Assembly: GCA_940671915.1 (NCBI GenBank)
Contig: CALNVZ010002100.1
Span: 8,531,562 to 8,595,561 of the forward strand
Direction of reading: 5' to 3'
From: Paracentrotus lividus
Taxonomy: Eukaryota > Echinodermata > Echinoidea > Camarodonta > Echinidae
Length of the DNA: 64,000 bases
The translations under genes and the position numbers were made by a program. Below, piece by piece: positions 38,201 to 51,223 of the stretch. The notes beneath the pieces are model-generated. The model did not search any database. It saw only the letters and a program-made list of their open reading frames with translations, and was not told the DNA's origin. The first letter of the stretch is position 1. Each line of letters opens with the position of its first letter.

Positions 38201-39462
38201 AAACCTCACCACCACCCCTGGGGTGACTGTATCACACTACACCCACATCAGAGGCGGGCGGTGAATTATTGACGAGCGGTCATTTTAATAATTCAAGATG
38301 GCCGGTATACCAAAGAAAACAACGGAAGGGTTACACCGAAGGGAAAGAGGCCATACTATCGAACTGACCCAGAAATAAGTCATAATTAGACTACTGTTAT
38401 TTTTCGTTTGTTCTCATAGAGAGACATCGCCAATCTATATCAAATATACATTGTTGTAATCCATTTTGAAAATATCCCCCCCCCCCCTTCAAAAAGAAAA
38501 AGCGAATGACAGCTGACAGCCCATGCCTATGGCTCTTGCTTATAACATGTCATTTTCCATGGCTTTGCCCCAGAAATATGCGTTAGCTTTAAGAAATGGA
38601 TTGGGTCAGTATCCCAAAGATATATTCATCAATGATGGAACACAACCTGGAGAGAATCCATCAAAAACTGAATTGATGATCTGATCATCATTAACAACTA
38701 CAATAATCAAATTGAAAATAATGGAATGTGAATATGGTTCATCACATATCATTTTACATTGATTGAATATGCCTTTTTGCTTTAACTAGAAAATTACTAT
38801 TGTCCATGTTTTTTTATTAGTACAATCGGCAGCCCTGTATAGAATCACCTCAAGCTTTCATTACTCAACGTGTCCTGTTTTTTTAGCCCAGCCAGGATAC
38901 AACATTCTGGGCAGTGTTGTCTAATAAAATAGGCCCACTTTCATGATAAATACTTACCTGCACATGATATACCACAATATTTATGTTACAAGGTAGCAAA
39001 ACAATTACTTTCCTACTCAAAACAATTTAGTTTCCCTATTCAAATAAAAATTATAGGCTTATATTTATCTCATATTTATGAAATGGCTTTTACAACAAAT
39101 GTCAGTATGCCTTTAAACTTAAGAGCCATCTGTTCATATTCCTTCAACTTCATAATAATCTGCTAAGTGTGCCTGTCCCCGCTGTTACATCACCACATGA
39201 ACTTAGTGCCCCTCTTTTCAACTCTGAAGTCACCTAACCTACTTCAGTCATCTGACAGATGATCGAACGAGATTAATGTCAAAAAAATTCACAAATTCAT
39301 CATCCATAATCATCGTACAGCCTACAGGTTAGATCAAAACATGTTGATGATCAGATGATGTCATGTATTAGACCAATGACTGTTATATGAATGGTTTGTA
39401 AGTGCATTAAGTGCTTGAATGTATAAATGTCACCCTTCCTATGGGTATCAAATACGATTAAG
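35231..39462. other. Long non-coding stretch, no supported gene
   Basis: The 146-codon minus-strand frame at 36110-36550 is the longest here and has no recognisable domain; it contains an Ile-rich run from an AT-rich tract. A-rich tracts next to C runs occur at 38140-38200 and a C run at 38468-38479. Confidence 0.4.
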
Positions 39463-39492
39463 CCCCCCCCCCCATCCACACACACACACACA

Positions 39493-39540
<48 letters not shown>
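39463..39540. repeat. C run plus (CA)n microsatellite
   Basis: A run of C is followed by an interrupted CA repeat of about 30 units. Overlapping open frames on both strands are artefacts of the repeat. Confidence 0.95.
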
Positions 39541-41564
39541 TATATACACTTGGCCGTAAAAAGAACCAAAAAACAAGTAATTTATTTTATTGGGAATTTT
39601 TGCAATTTTTTTAGAACGAGTAAAACTCGCCAGCTTTAGCTTTTCTTATGAAATAAGGCAAAAACTTACTAAATGCTATATCTTGACATCATTTTATTGT
39701 AAAGCTTAGAAAACGCTTTGCTTGATTTTGTAAGATATTATCTTTTATGTAAACCAACCATTCTATTAGCAAAAGCAAAATAATTTATTATGTTGTTATG
39801 CTTAATTTTTTTGCTTTCCGAAATTTTCTTTTTATTTACTTTCTGCTACATATGGAAACAGAATTTCGCAAGTACTATTTATTTCTTTTCAGATTATTTT
39901 GTTCAGATTATTTATTTTGTTTTATTGGATTTTTTTTAAAGTTTAGGTTCAGTCTATGATTTTTTTGTTTTTCCTTAAGTATGTTTTTTATACAGATTAT
40001 GCTTTAAAAACAATGATCGTGATATAAAATATGAATGAAGTGAGCTCTAGCTCTATGCAACGAATGTCAAGTGAACTTTCAACGAGCAAGATTGGGGATA
40101 AACTCTGTTCATTGGCAATCGATATTTGATTATTTCGCGGTTAAATTTTTGTTAAAGCGTTGATGCTTGATTTGACTCTCTGATCATCGTCAAAATCCTG
40201 ATGATCTTTATTCATCCTCTTGTTGATGATAAAACTATAGCTGGCTTTGTGGGGGATAAAACGATTAATGAATCGACCATGACCTTACCAGCGTAATCAA
40301 TCACCAATCCGTTTGATTTACCCAAACGATTGTATGTATCATTAAAACATATAAATAACTGTGATCACGTGTCGACAGAAGCTTGTCATGAGGTATACCG
40401 ACTTAGCTTCTGGGATTTAGTTCTTTAAGGTTATTTCATTCAGTAGTTAAGAGGGATGATATTTATTATGTTGTATAGTGCGATTAACGTTGGATTTGTA
40501 TCGCTAGTATAATTCTGCAGGGTTCATCTGTTAGCTCATGATGTTTTATTTATGCATATGACGCCATGTAATCGGAGAAATTATTCGTTGAAAATTTTAT
40601 TCAGAAAAAAGGGGAAAGGGGACGATAAAAAATGATAGAAAATCGGTAATATATATTTTTTCATTGTTTCTACTCGGCTTCATTTATTGAATCAACTATA
40701 TATCTGATATGTCAAATTATTTCAAAGTCTGATCTCTCCGAGTAAACACATTGCACTAATTTCAAGTACCTCGTGTTCTAACGCATAATTAGAGAAGGTT
40801 TCATTCATACAATTATACCTTCATATGAGATCAGTATTAGCGAAGGGTAATAAGATATGGAATAAGTAACATTGCCGTCTACGGTAATTTAAAAATAGAC
40901 CAATCTGTCACGATTTGGTGATAAAGTGTTATATTGTTCTCTTTTTATTTTGTTGATGGCGGGTTATTTGGATGTTATTAGGTCGGCTGGTCATTAGTGA
41001 GCGTGCCTGTAGCGACGGGGAGTATTGCATCCCTACTTGGATTCTTGACAGTGATGGAAAGAGTGTCCAAACCTACGATATTACACCATCATTCTTAATC
41101 TGACCCCATTCTCTATCTTAAAGTTATCACACAACACAATATACTTACTGATATAAACACAATATTTCAGCCATATTGGAAATATAAGTCTGAAAAGTAT
41201 TTCATTTCTATTATTATTCCTGGTAATTTCATAAAGAACACACCGGTACACGTGCACATATAGACATGATAGAGGGCTAAACGCAGGTACTTACATAGTG
41301 TCGTCACAAAGGCATCGTTAACACTCGATTCTAATTTAAAAAAAAATTAAAGGTATGTTCATATAATTATTTTGTGAATGCTAAAATTTTCAAAAAGTCT
41401 ATAACTATTATATTTTAATATTCAAACATCAATTTTATCACATTTTTTTTATTTGGACAATTTTACACGTTATTCAATTCATACATAGGCCTAAGGGATA
41501 TTTTTAGAAGAATACAATGAAAAAAAATCATTGAAATAATGACCTATTCCTGGGAATAAACTAG
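39541..41564. other. Non-coding stretch, no gene seen
   Basis: Very AT-rich (for example 39600-40000). No exon, RNA gene or repeat could be supported. Confidence 0.4.
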
Positions 41565-41906
41565 TTAGGATTCAAGTTGCCTTAGTAGGTCCTGTGAATC
41601 ACACCTCATATACATCGTCAAGATTAATTTACGGTAATTCATCTCATTTAAATTGAAAATTAACCAGCAACCTCCGATGAATTTAAAGTTACTAATATCA
41701 GCATGAAACAAGGTTGACTGTACATGGTCATGCAAGCAGCTTTCTGAAGGTTCTATCAATGACTCAATGTTTGCTATATCGTCGTATTTTGATGGACGAA
41801 ACGTCATTATTTTCTTCCAATTACGAGTCGGTGTGATATCATCAAGGTTGCCATAAATGGAGACCGCTCTATCGTGATGAGAAGTCGAAATGATGCAAGG
41901 AATCAT
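41565..41906 (-). CDS. Candidate small open frame, unknown protein
   Basis: An ATG-started frame of 113 codons on the minus strand begins MIPCIISTSHHDRAVSIYGN. It is not low-complexity, has mixed charge and no clear membrane segment. No family is recognised, no splice partners are seen, and a frame this long is expected by chance a few times in 64 kb of this composition. Confidence 0.15.
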   Translation of the reverse strand: MIPCIISTSHHDRAVSIYGNLDDITPTRNWKKIMTFRPSKYDDIANIESLIEPSESCLHDHVQSTLFHADISNFKFIGGCWLIFNLNEMNYRKLILTMYMRCDSQDLLRQLES

Positions 41907-42030
41907 CGATCAAACTGCGAACATGAATGACTGCAATGTGTCGTCGAGTAATTCAATTAATACCTACTCATGTGGTGGAAGCTAATCATTTGTCTTTACC
42001 GTAGTAGGAATTTTGCACTATATTCCGATG

Positions 42031-42194
42031 AGGGCCGTGTTGCATAAAGAGTTACTTTTATATTAACTTTGCCATCTATATGGTAACTTCCACGATAACG
42101 TTGCTCAATACAGCTAATCAAAATACAATATTTCATGAATGCTATCATTTATGGCAAAGTTAGTATAAAAGAAACTCTATATGCAACGGGACCC
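42031..42194. mobile_element. Small MITE with AGGG(C/T)CC-type inverted termini
   Basis: The left end reads AGGGCCGTGTTGCATAAAGA and the right end, on the other strand, AGGGTCCCGTTGCATATAGA. Both continue for over 40 bp through an AACTTTGCCAT block, so the ~165-bp element folds on itself. The target duplication is not clear. Similar GGGTCCCGTTGCAT repeats are common in animal genomes, but the superfamily is not assigned here. Confidence 0.75.
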
Positions 42195-43530
42195 TGATAA
42201 GAAATGTTTTTGAATATTGCTTTTTTTTTAAGGTATAATTATTAATGTTGCTCATTCTGAGCATAAAAAACTCATATATACATGTCATATTGAGTTCTGT
42301 TTAACTATAAACTATTTCCAAGTCATTATCTGAGAATCATCTTTTCACCTCAGTAAGTGAAGGTTATTCACTTATCTCATAATCCGGCACCACTCAACCA
42401 TCACACTCCAAGTAATTGTTGCCAAAATTATCTCATTTAATTCACCAACTGAGCCAAGACAACGATATCATCTTCATCGTTGCCATCATTTCTTCTTTCC
42501 ATTTTTGGATGAGATGATGATGGGTGTTCTCAGTGCTCGGCGTCAAGCTTAAATCATACATCCGAAATAAACCTAACCTCAATCCATCCGCCCCAAATAC
42601 TAATAAACGGAATGGATGGCATCTCGAACAAGTTCATATAGAAAACTTAATCTTTACCCATACACAACAAAACTATACTTGTAATTTCTTTTATTCAAAA
42701 ATAAAATGCTCTTAATTATAATATTGATAAATATGAGCGGTGCATTGTCATGCCTATTCATTCCAATTCCAATCTATGTTCATATGCGATACTAATTTTT
42801 TTTTATTCACGTCTGTTATTCTTTGAGTAGTGAATAGGCAAAGTTGTAAACTTTTTTCTCATTCACCGTGCTAGACATTGCCTCATTAAACAATTATTCA
42901 ATACATTTGATTTCTCAATAGTTAGCATGCACATAGTGCAGAAAGTCCACCTAAACGAAGGCAAACAAATGGACTACAAGCAAAGTAAGACAGATTTTAT
43001 TGTCCTCAACGTTTATTCCACAAGTATAATATGCATAGTCCTAATGATACATAATCTACTTTGTGAGTGGTTAGATTGTTGACACAGAATATCATGAATA
43101 TTTCAACTATGTCTGGATTACCTACCCATTGAATGGCTTGTATATTGAAGTGTTATTGTATACTAATGTTCTATTGTGTGGTATGTTTGATATTCGTGTG
43201 AACGAACCCTTTGTCCAGCCAGACGACACCGTAGATGTTGGAGCTCAATTATTTGATCCACGGGGTTTCCCGCGCAAATATTAGGAGAGAGACAGAAGAT
43301 GTGTTCTTTGGATGCCCTTCATATCACGTGCTCATTGTTGCGCATCGGTTACCATTCAAGACACATTGCTGATTAATTAGTAATATCATGGAGAATAAGA
43401 AAATAATATTTATTTTCAGTAAAATGATTTTTTGTTTGTTGAATGATAACAACAGTAAAAATGATAATGATAATAATAAAATTTACCTAATGTTCTCAAA
43501 TCCTAGAGAAGTAATCATTATTCAAACGTA
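42195..43530. other. Non-coding stretch, no supported gene
   Basis: No domain-bearing frame is seen; a 63-codon frame at 42524-42715 has no features. A CACGTG E-box lies near 43326. Confidence 0.4.
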
Positions 43531-43676
43531 TGGCCCGTATTCTGGACGGGCCGAAAGTGGAGTTGGTACGAGTCGAAGTTTGTGCGGTGCTATTGTCATG
43601 ATTGTGTGATCCTTTTGTATGATGCTCAGACAACAGGATCGCACAATAGTCAGTCTCCAGTTCAGAATATGGGCCA
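43531..43676. mobile_element. Palindromic MITE with TGGCCCGTATTCTGGA termini
   Basis: The left end TGGCCCGTATTCTGGAC and the right end, on the other strand, TGGCCCATATTCTGAAC are inverted copies. The inside is also palindromic (ATTGTGTGATCC against GGATCGCACAAT). The 146-bp copy produces overlapping 61-73 codon frames on both strands that are not genes. The target duplication was not resolved. Confidence 0.75.
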
Positions 43677-46114
43677 ATGTGTTTAGACATGTTTCAGTTT
43701 CTATCAATTTGGTCCCTATGATTATTTCTGTCCAGGAAGAAAAAGGGTATGAAGTTTGATCATTATACGACCACCATGTATTGGAGAAAAGTTACTCATG
43801 TTGTTCTTGACATGAAAGGCTTTCTGACTAAACGACGGCCATCCAAGTAAGTTAGGATCAATTCCATTCTTATACATCAAGCAGGTGACAGGTCTATATA
43901 GCTATACGCTGATAACTATGATCGGAAAAACAGATTCCCTGTCTTTACTCGACAACCTATTGTTCATGGTTATCATCGATGACTTTAAACCTGAGCGAAT
44001 ATCATACTCACACAGGAAACGCAATTAGTCTTGCCTCAATGACGATGGAAAATTATTGTCAACATCACAGACCATAAACGATGCGTGATTGATGCACTGC
44101 AAACCCATTCTAAAACGCCAATTACTATTTATGGAACTATAAGGGTAACATGCATACTCCGATGCCTCATGCTAACACAACCATGATAGCCTATAGTAAA
44201 TACACATTGGTGAGATGCATGCCTCATTTTCATCAACATCGAAAACACAAAATAATCACTGGATAATCAACAAGATTGCAGTATCTAGCTCGCTAAGCCG
44301 AATTAATGCAAAAGGATTTCAACGAGATCATCATAAATAGAAAAACTCGTGGTCATGCGGATAGGTTAACGATTTAAAACAATACTTTTTTTTTAATGTG
44401 CAAATTCTAAAGCTGGTTTCAGTATTTTAATCCATGAAGCACTTAGAATAAATCCCATATGCTTTGGGGGTTTTTCCCTTTCTAAATTAATTGTGTATTT
44501 TCTATTAGAAAACAAATAAATTATTATTATTATTATTTTTTTGTTGTTGTTGAAAATGAATGATTTGATGTATGAAATCTTTTATTTATCGTCCTGTGTA
44601 GAGTACGTTCTTTTCTATCGAACTGTAAATTTTGAAAGTCGATGTAACTTCCCTCATAATACGCGACTAGATATTGATACCATTCTTTTTGTACAGAACT
44701 TTGTTGTTCATTATCTTGACCATGTCAATTATCTTTCTCACCTTTTGGTAATACTCTTCATCTCCCAATAAAGATGCAACCTTGGAAATAGACAAAGCCT
44801 ACATTTTTACAGCATGTAAATATAACACGAATCTTATTGAAAAGTGCACTCCAAGTTGATTTCTTATTCCACGGGCGTTAAGCCTGCATTTATTTGAGGC
44901 CGAGTTTAGTTGCTTATATTAATACAGCTGCGCACTATACCATGATGTTAATAATACAAAGGTATAGGGGGATAAGCTCAGCACAAATGCAATAAAACTC
45001 GTGGAATTGGAGAAAGCTCCTTGAAAGGCGCAATAAAGACACTCAAATCGGCAATATGAGAAGAGATGATTCTCGTATGATGAGATATAATAACAGTCTT
45101 CGTAGTGTTTATTATTGCTAGGCTGTAATAATGGATGAGATATGATCAAAGGTTTATAGGAAGGTGTATGACAGTACGCCTCCATCCATCAAATATAATG
45201 AACAGACAATATGATTTCTTTTTTCATAACCGTAAGCACAATATCCTTTTTGTTCTACCTATTATTTGATTATCCCCCAAATCTGTTGTGTCAATCCACG
45301 TATTTTTTAAGTAACTTAAACAATCTAGATTATTCCCAAACGAATTCAAGCACACATAAAATGTTTTATTAAAAAATGTAAAATTAGGAACCGAGGTAAA
45401 TGTCCTATTATTTTATTTAAAAAAAAGATGTGTGTTTTTCGTAAAATATGAACTGAGATAGATTATATATAACAGACTGCACTGAGAATTATTAATTTTA
45501 ATGTAGAACTTTCACCTCATTTCCTATTTTACCAATCATTTTGTAAAATATTTCGCTACGTAAAAATACTTCTGTTTATATTTTACAGTTTTGTAAAGAT
45601 TTCACTGTGTGTATACCAATGTGACAATCATTTGAGTGTCGACCCTGTAGTAGTAAGTAAGCTGTTTTAACTCGTGTTTTGAGATACCGGGAACTATTTA
45701 TTCATATTGATGTTAGCTAGATACCAGGTTTATTATATTTAACTCACAGAAGCACTGACCGGATGAGCTCAGTCTAACTGACCATAAGGACATAGTCATA
45801 TATTACAAGTCATATATTCCAGTCGACGGTACCATATCAAGAATTATTGAATATATTCCGGTATTATCCTATTATCTTCCCAATCAGAAAATGGTAATCC
45901 TATAAACATGAAAGCATGATGCCGCTTTTAACCTAAATTCGAGGTTAATTGCGACAGAATGGAGATCAATAGGCCTATATCACATCGAGTATACATATAC
46001 GATACATATCCACACATAAACTGGTTTATATATATTCTGCCATTTTGAATAAACACCCATTATAATAATCCTTATGCATTGTTAAATATCAAAGAGAAAT
46101 GGTGTGGAGATTAT
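43677..46114. other. Non-coding stretch, no supported gene
   Basis: Frames at 44541-44771 and 44919-45185 have no recognisable domain. No further repeat was recognised before the satellite array. Confidence 0.4.
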
Positions 46115-46251
46115 GTTTTTACAGTATGTACAGTGGTGTAGTGTTTATCAGATCTTAGTATACAGTGCATTGATGCAGTGTCTTTTATGTCTTATCAATA
46201 TATGTTACATTGGTGTAGTCTCTGATCTTATGAAGATAGTTGTATGGTGCC

Positions 46252-46800
46252 GTGGTGTTTTGTTTTGTAGTATTCTTTATTGTTCATTCAAATAATAAAC
46301 ATACATGCATAATCTGAGAAAATATTACAGAAAATAACATAACAAATTAACTGCTTCTGAGCTTTAACATGGTCAAGATCACAAAAAATAATTATTAAAC
46401 GTAACCTTTCTCCTATCTCTTCAGGAGTTGGTGGTTTACCTTTTCCTCTCCCTTGATATATTAAATATTTGATTAGTAAAATGATATGATTAAGTAATTG
46501 TATGTTTACAGCTGTTTCCTCGATACCAATATGAATTTCCTTCCAACTTAGTTTCTTGAGAATTGGAAGACTGAAAAAATTACTACTAAGTTCCCATAAA
46601 TCTCCTACTTTTTCACATCAAAAAAATATATGCCTATAGGTTTCTTCATATTTATTACAAAAAGAACATTTATCACTTGCTATAAAATGAAACCTGTATA
46701 GGTGATGATTCACGAAAATAATATTGTATAACATTTTAAATTGGAATTCTCTCAACTTGTTATCTAAAGTGCTAAATCTAGGACGATAAAACGTGGTGTA
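46252..46800 (-). pseudogene. 5'-truncated LINE ORF2 3' end (zinc-binding region)
   Basis: The minus strand reads LREFQFKMLYNIIFVNHHLY, then CSFCNKYEETYRHIFF, the zinc-binding domain found after the reverse transcriptase in many non-LTR elements (Cys-x2-Cys ... His with LRxFQxKLLxRI). An in-frame stop follows HIFF where Asp is expected (GAT to TGA context at a T run). The frame then continues for about 110 codons (GDLWEL, SWKEIHIGIEE, GKGKPPTPEEIGERLRL) to a stop near 46288, an AATAAA-like word and an A/C-rich tail at about 46252. Satellite repeats lie on both sides, so this is a 5'-truncated insertion into the array. L1/Tx1-like clades carry this domain arrangement. Confidence 0.8.
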
Positions 46801-47158
46801 GTGTCTACCATTTCTTATAAAGATAGTTGTATGGTGCATTGGTGTAGTGTCTACTATTTCTTATGAAGATAGTTGTATGGTGCATTGGTGTAGTGTTTAC
46901 CATATCTTATGAAGATAGTTGTATGGTGCATTGGTGTAGTGTCTACCATATCTTATGAATACAGTTGTATGGGGCATTGGTGAAGTGTCTATTATCTTAT
47001 GAAGACAGTTGTATGGTGCATTGGTGTAGTGTCTATCATTTCTTATGAAGATAGTTGTATGGTGCATCGGTGTAGTGTATATCATATCTTATGAAGACAG
47101 TTGTATGGTGCATTGGTGTAGTGTATATCATATCTTATGAAGATAGTTGTATGGTGCA

Positions 47159-47183
47159 NNNNNNNNNNNNNNNNNNNNNNNNN
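47159..47183. other. 25-base N gap inside the satellite array
   Basis: Undetermined bases separate forward-oriented copies (left) from reverse-oriented, indel-rich copies (right). It is a gap of unknown true size in a collapsed or mis-joined tandem repeat. Confidence 0.98.
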
Positions 47184-48390
47184 GATATGATATACACTAC
47201 AACCAATGCACCATACACAACTATCTTCATAAGATATGTATAAACTACATACCAATCCAGCCATATAACTGTCTTCATAGATATGATAGACACTCCCCTG
47301 CACAATACCATATCTTCAAGAAACGATAGACACTACACATGCACATTACAACTATCTTCATAAGATATGGTGACACTACACCAATGCACCTACAACTATC
47401 TTCACAAGAAATTGATATACACTAACCAATGCACCATACAACTTCTTCAATAAGATCTGATATAACTACAGCAACAATGCACCATACAACATCTTCATAA
47501 GATAGTTGAATATACACTACACGGCAATCCACCATATAATATCTTCATAAGAATGTAACACTACACAATGCAACCATAACATGCTATGCTTCATAAGATA
47601 TCGATTACACTACCCATGCCCATACACTTCTTCATAAGAAATGATAGACCTTAAGAACCCAATGGCACCATTACAAACTATCTTAAACGATAATGATTAC
47701 ACTACACCAATGCACCATACAACTATCTTCATAAGATATGAATACATAACCAATGACCATACAATGTCTTTCATAAGATGATATAACTCACCAGATGCAA
47801 CATACAACTATTTCATAGAAATGATAGACAATACAAACAATGGCACCATACAACTATCTTCATAAGATTTGATCATACACTAACACCAATGCCATACAAC
47901 ATCTCATAAGAAATGTATTCAACTAGCACAATGCCCATACAATATCTTATAGAATAGGATATACCTACAACCACATGCACCATATACCTATTCATAAATG
48001 ATATACACTACACATGCAGCCATACAACTGTCTTTCATAAGATAGATTACACCTACACCGATGCACATACAACTATTCAAAAGAAAGATAGCACTACACC
48101 AATGCAACATACAACTGTCTTCATAAATAAGACACTTCACCAATGCCATACAACTGTATTCTAAGATAATGGTAGAACACTACACCAAGCACGCATACAA
48201 CTATCTTCTAAGATATGTAACACTGACAAACCAATGCACCATACACTATCCTCATAAGAAATAGTAGACTCCACCAATGCACCATACCACTATCTTTATA
48301 AGAAATGGTAGACCTACACCACGTTTTATGTGTCCTAATTTAACACTTTAGATACAAGTTGGAGAATTCATTCATTCTCAATTTAAAATA
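47184..48390 (-). repeat. Inverted, indel-rich copy of the satellite plus LINE edge
   Basis: All satellite copies here lie on the minus strand and carry many one- to five-base deletions and insertions, unlike the clean forward copies on each side. At its far end (about 48310-48390) the sequence matches the reverse complement of 46730-46810, including the edge of the LINE fragment (AACTTGT.TCTAAAGTG and AAAACGTGGTGTAG). The block therefore mirrors the left flank of the gap. Such a noisy palindrome beside an N gap looks like an uncorrected read of the opposite strand joined into the contig; a real inverted duplication is less likely. Confidence 0.8.
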
Positions 48391-49597
48391 TATCTTATGA
48401 AGACAGTTGTATGGTGCATTGGTGTAGTGTCTATCATATCTTATGAAGACAGTTGTATGGTGCCTTGGTGTAGTGTCTACCATATCTTATCAAGACAGTT
48501 GTATGGTGCATTGGTGTAGTGTATATCATATCTTATGAAGATAGTTGTATGGTGCATTGGTGTAGTGTCTATCATTTCTTATGAAGATAGTTGTATGGTG
48601 CATTGGTGTAGTGTCTACTATTTCTTATGAAGATAGTTGTATGGTGCATTGGTGTAGTGTCTACCATATCTTATCAAGACAGTTGTATGGTGCATTTTTG
48701 TAGTGTCTATTATCTTATGAAGACAGTTCTCTATGGTGCATCGGTGTAGTGTGTATCATGTCTTATAAAGACAGTTGTATGGTGCATTGGTGTAGTGTCT
48801 ATCATTTCTTATGAAGAAAGTTGTTTGGTGCATTGGTGTTGTGTCTATCATATCTTATGAAGACAGTTGTAAGATGCCTTGGTGTAGTGTATATCATATC
48901 TTATGAAGACATTTGTATGGTGGATTGGTGTAGTGTCTATCATATCTTATGAAGATAGTGGTATGGTGCATTGGTGTAGTGTCTACCCTATCTTATCAAG
49001 ACAGTTGTATGGTGCATTGTTGTAGTGTCTATTATCTTATAAAGACAGTTCTATGGTGCATTGGTGTAGTGTGTATCATATCTTATGAAGATAGTTGTAT
49101 GGTGCATTGGTGTAGTGTCTATCATTTCTTATGAAGATAGTGGTATGGTGCATTGGTGTAGTGTCTATCATTTATTATGAAGATAGTGGTATGGTGCATT
49201 GGTGTAGTGTCTACCATATCTTATCAAGACAGTTGTATGGTGCATTGGTGTAGTGTCTATCATTTCTTATGAAGATAGTGGTATGGTGCATTGGTGTAGT
49301 GTCTATCATTTCTTATGAAGAAAGTTGTATGGTGCATTGTTGTAGTGTCTTTTATCTTATGAAGACAGTTCTCTATGGTGCATTGGTATAGTGTGTATCA
49401 TATCTTATGAAGACAGTTGTATGGTGCATTGGTGTAGTGTCTATCATATCTTATGAAGATAGTTGTATAGTGCATTGGTGTAGTGTCTACCATATCTTAT
49501 GAAGATAGTTGTATGGTGCCTTGGTGTAGTGTCTATCATATCTTATGAAGACAGTTGTATGGTGCATTGGTGTAGTGTCTATCATATCTTATGAAGA

Positions 49598-50517
49598 TAG
49601 GTAAGTAGGAATACCGCCACTAAGCTCATTCTGCAATTAGGACATGAAACAATAAAATCACAAAAGAAAAAGATTCTCATTGCTAGCTACATCATTTTCA
49701 ACTTTATTTTCAAAAAAAATGAGTAATCATATTTGTTGAGGCAGTATATCAAAAAGGACGTCATGGTAATGTCCGGCATTCCCTACAGTGTAGGAAATAC
49801 GGAAGTATGTTTTACCCTTTTTGTTAAAGATCTGACTGAAGACTATTTGAATGTAAACACAATTAACAGTTTGTATTGATTTTATAACAATTATATTTTT
49901 AGAAGATTATATTCATTTACTACAAAATTTCAAACACTCAGAAAACTTTAATCTCATGATAGATCCATGACATATCACAATAATAATAAAGAAAATAGAC
50001 ATTTCAAAATTGTCCAAACAAATTTAAAAATAAATAAGACATTATATAGCATACTGTTAGATCTACATGCTTAGCAACTTCAACTCGAAGTAAAACAACA
50101 AAACCGTCAATTGCGTCGTATTCCCTACCAAAAAAATACTGACTAGCACTTTTCAACACTGCCACCCAATCACGCTATTGTACAGTGCAAACACCGATAC
50201 ACGTTTGCCCACCACTCCACAACATTCCATAATGCATGAAATAGAGTCATGCCCCAATTCTATTTTTATACCATCACATTCTCTAAAAATGTCAATTTTA
50301 CATCAGCCATTTTCAGGCTGCAAATTCCTACCTTGACAATATGTAGTTCTCGAGATTCTCACTTGTTGTGTCGAATACGCACAACCTTCCCAACAACCAC
50401 CTGGACCAATAATGCCGTGATTTCAAACTCAGTTGATCTTATGTTGGCAGCTAGGGCTGGACATGTGGTAACCGTCCGATATTCCCTACTGTCCGCTATT
50501 CCCTACATCTACCCTAG
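49598..50517. mobile_element. 914-bp DNA transposon inserted in the satellite
   Basis: Satellite sequence stops at 49600 (GAAGATAG) and resumes at 50515 (TAGTTGTATGG), so TAG is a candidate 3-bp target duplication (49598-49600 and 50515-50517). The ends are imperfect inverted repeats: GTAAGTAGGAATACCGCCAC at the left against GGGTAGATGTAGGGAATAGC at the right, read on the other strand. The motif TAGGGAATA.CGGAC and its complement recur inside both subterminal regions (about 49764-49802, 50481-50502). There is no transposase; the 102-codon frame at 50249-50557 crosses the border and is not a gene. A 3-bp duplication fits Harbinger or CACTA types, but this is inference. Confidence 0.75.
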
Positions 50518-51071
50518 TTGTATGGTGCATTGGTGTAGTGTCTATCATATCTTATGAAGACAGTTGTATGGTGCCTTGGTGTAGTGTCTATCATATCTTA
50601 TGAAGACAGTTGTATGGTGCATTGGTGTAGTCTCTATCTGATCTTATGAAGATACTTGTATGGTGCCTTGGTGTCTATCATTTCTTATCATGATAGTTTT
50701 ATGGTGCATTGGTGTAGTGTCTATCATATCTTATGAAGACAGTTGTATGGTGCATTGGTGTAGTCTCTATTTGATCTTATGAAGATAGTTGTATGGTGCA
50801 TTGGTGTAGTCTCTATCTGATCTTATGAAGACAGTTGTATGGTGCCTTGGTGTAGTGTCTATCATATCTTATGAAGACAGTTGTATGGTGCATTGGTGTA
50901 GTCTCTATCTGATCTTATGAAGATACTTGTATGGTGCCTTGGTGTCTATCATTTCTTATCAAGATAGTTTTATGGTGCCTTGGTGAAGTGTATATTATCT
51001 TATGAAGACAGTTGTATGGTGTATTGGTGTAGTGTCTATCATATCTTATGAAGATAGTTGTATGGTGGATT

Positions 51072-51223
51072 GGTGTAGCAGTGGTGAATTTAGGTTGGGG
51101 CGCAGGGGCGCGCGCCACTTCTATAATTTGAAAACTACTCATTGACTGTACATGTTGGAATCGGAAAATTTCGGCGGCGCCCCCCCCCCTATTCTGAAAT
51201 CCTGGATCCGTCACTGGGTGTAG
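51072..51223. mobile_element. 138-bp hAT-like MITE in the satellite
   Basis: The element runs from CAGTGGTGAATTTAGG (51079) to CCTGGATCCGTCACTG (51216). On the other strand the right end reads CAGTGACGGATCCAGG, the common animal terminus CAGTGGCGGATCCAGG with one change. It is flanked by identical 7-bp copies of GGTGTAG from the satellite unit (51072-51078, 51217-51223); an eighth base differs. hAT elements make 8-bp duplications, which fits. It has a GC-rich middle and a C run at 51180-51189. Confidence 0.85.

Noticed and set aside
48949..49134. 61-codon frame with a repeated MVHWCSVYH-like peptide
   Set aside because: It is the 46-bp satellite read through its three phases; every stop-free run of units gives the same peptide.
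46899..49600. CRISPR-like array of 46-bp repeats
   Set aside because: There are no unique spacers: the repeats are directly adjacent, and the context is eukaryotic.
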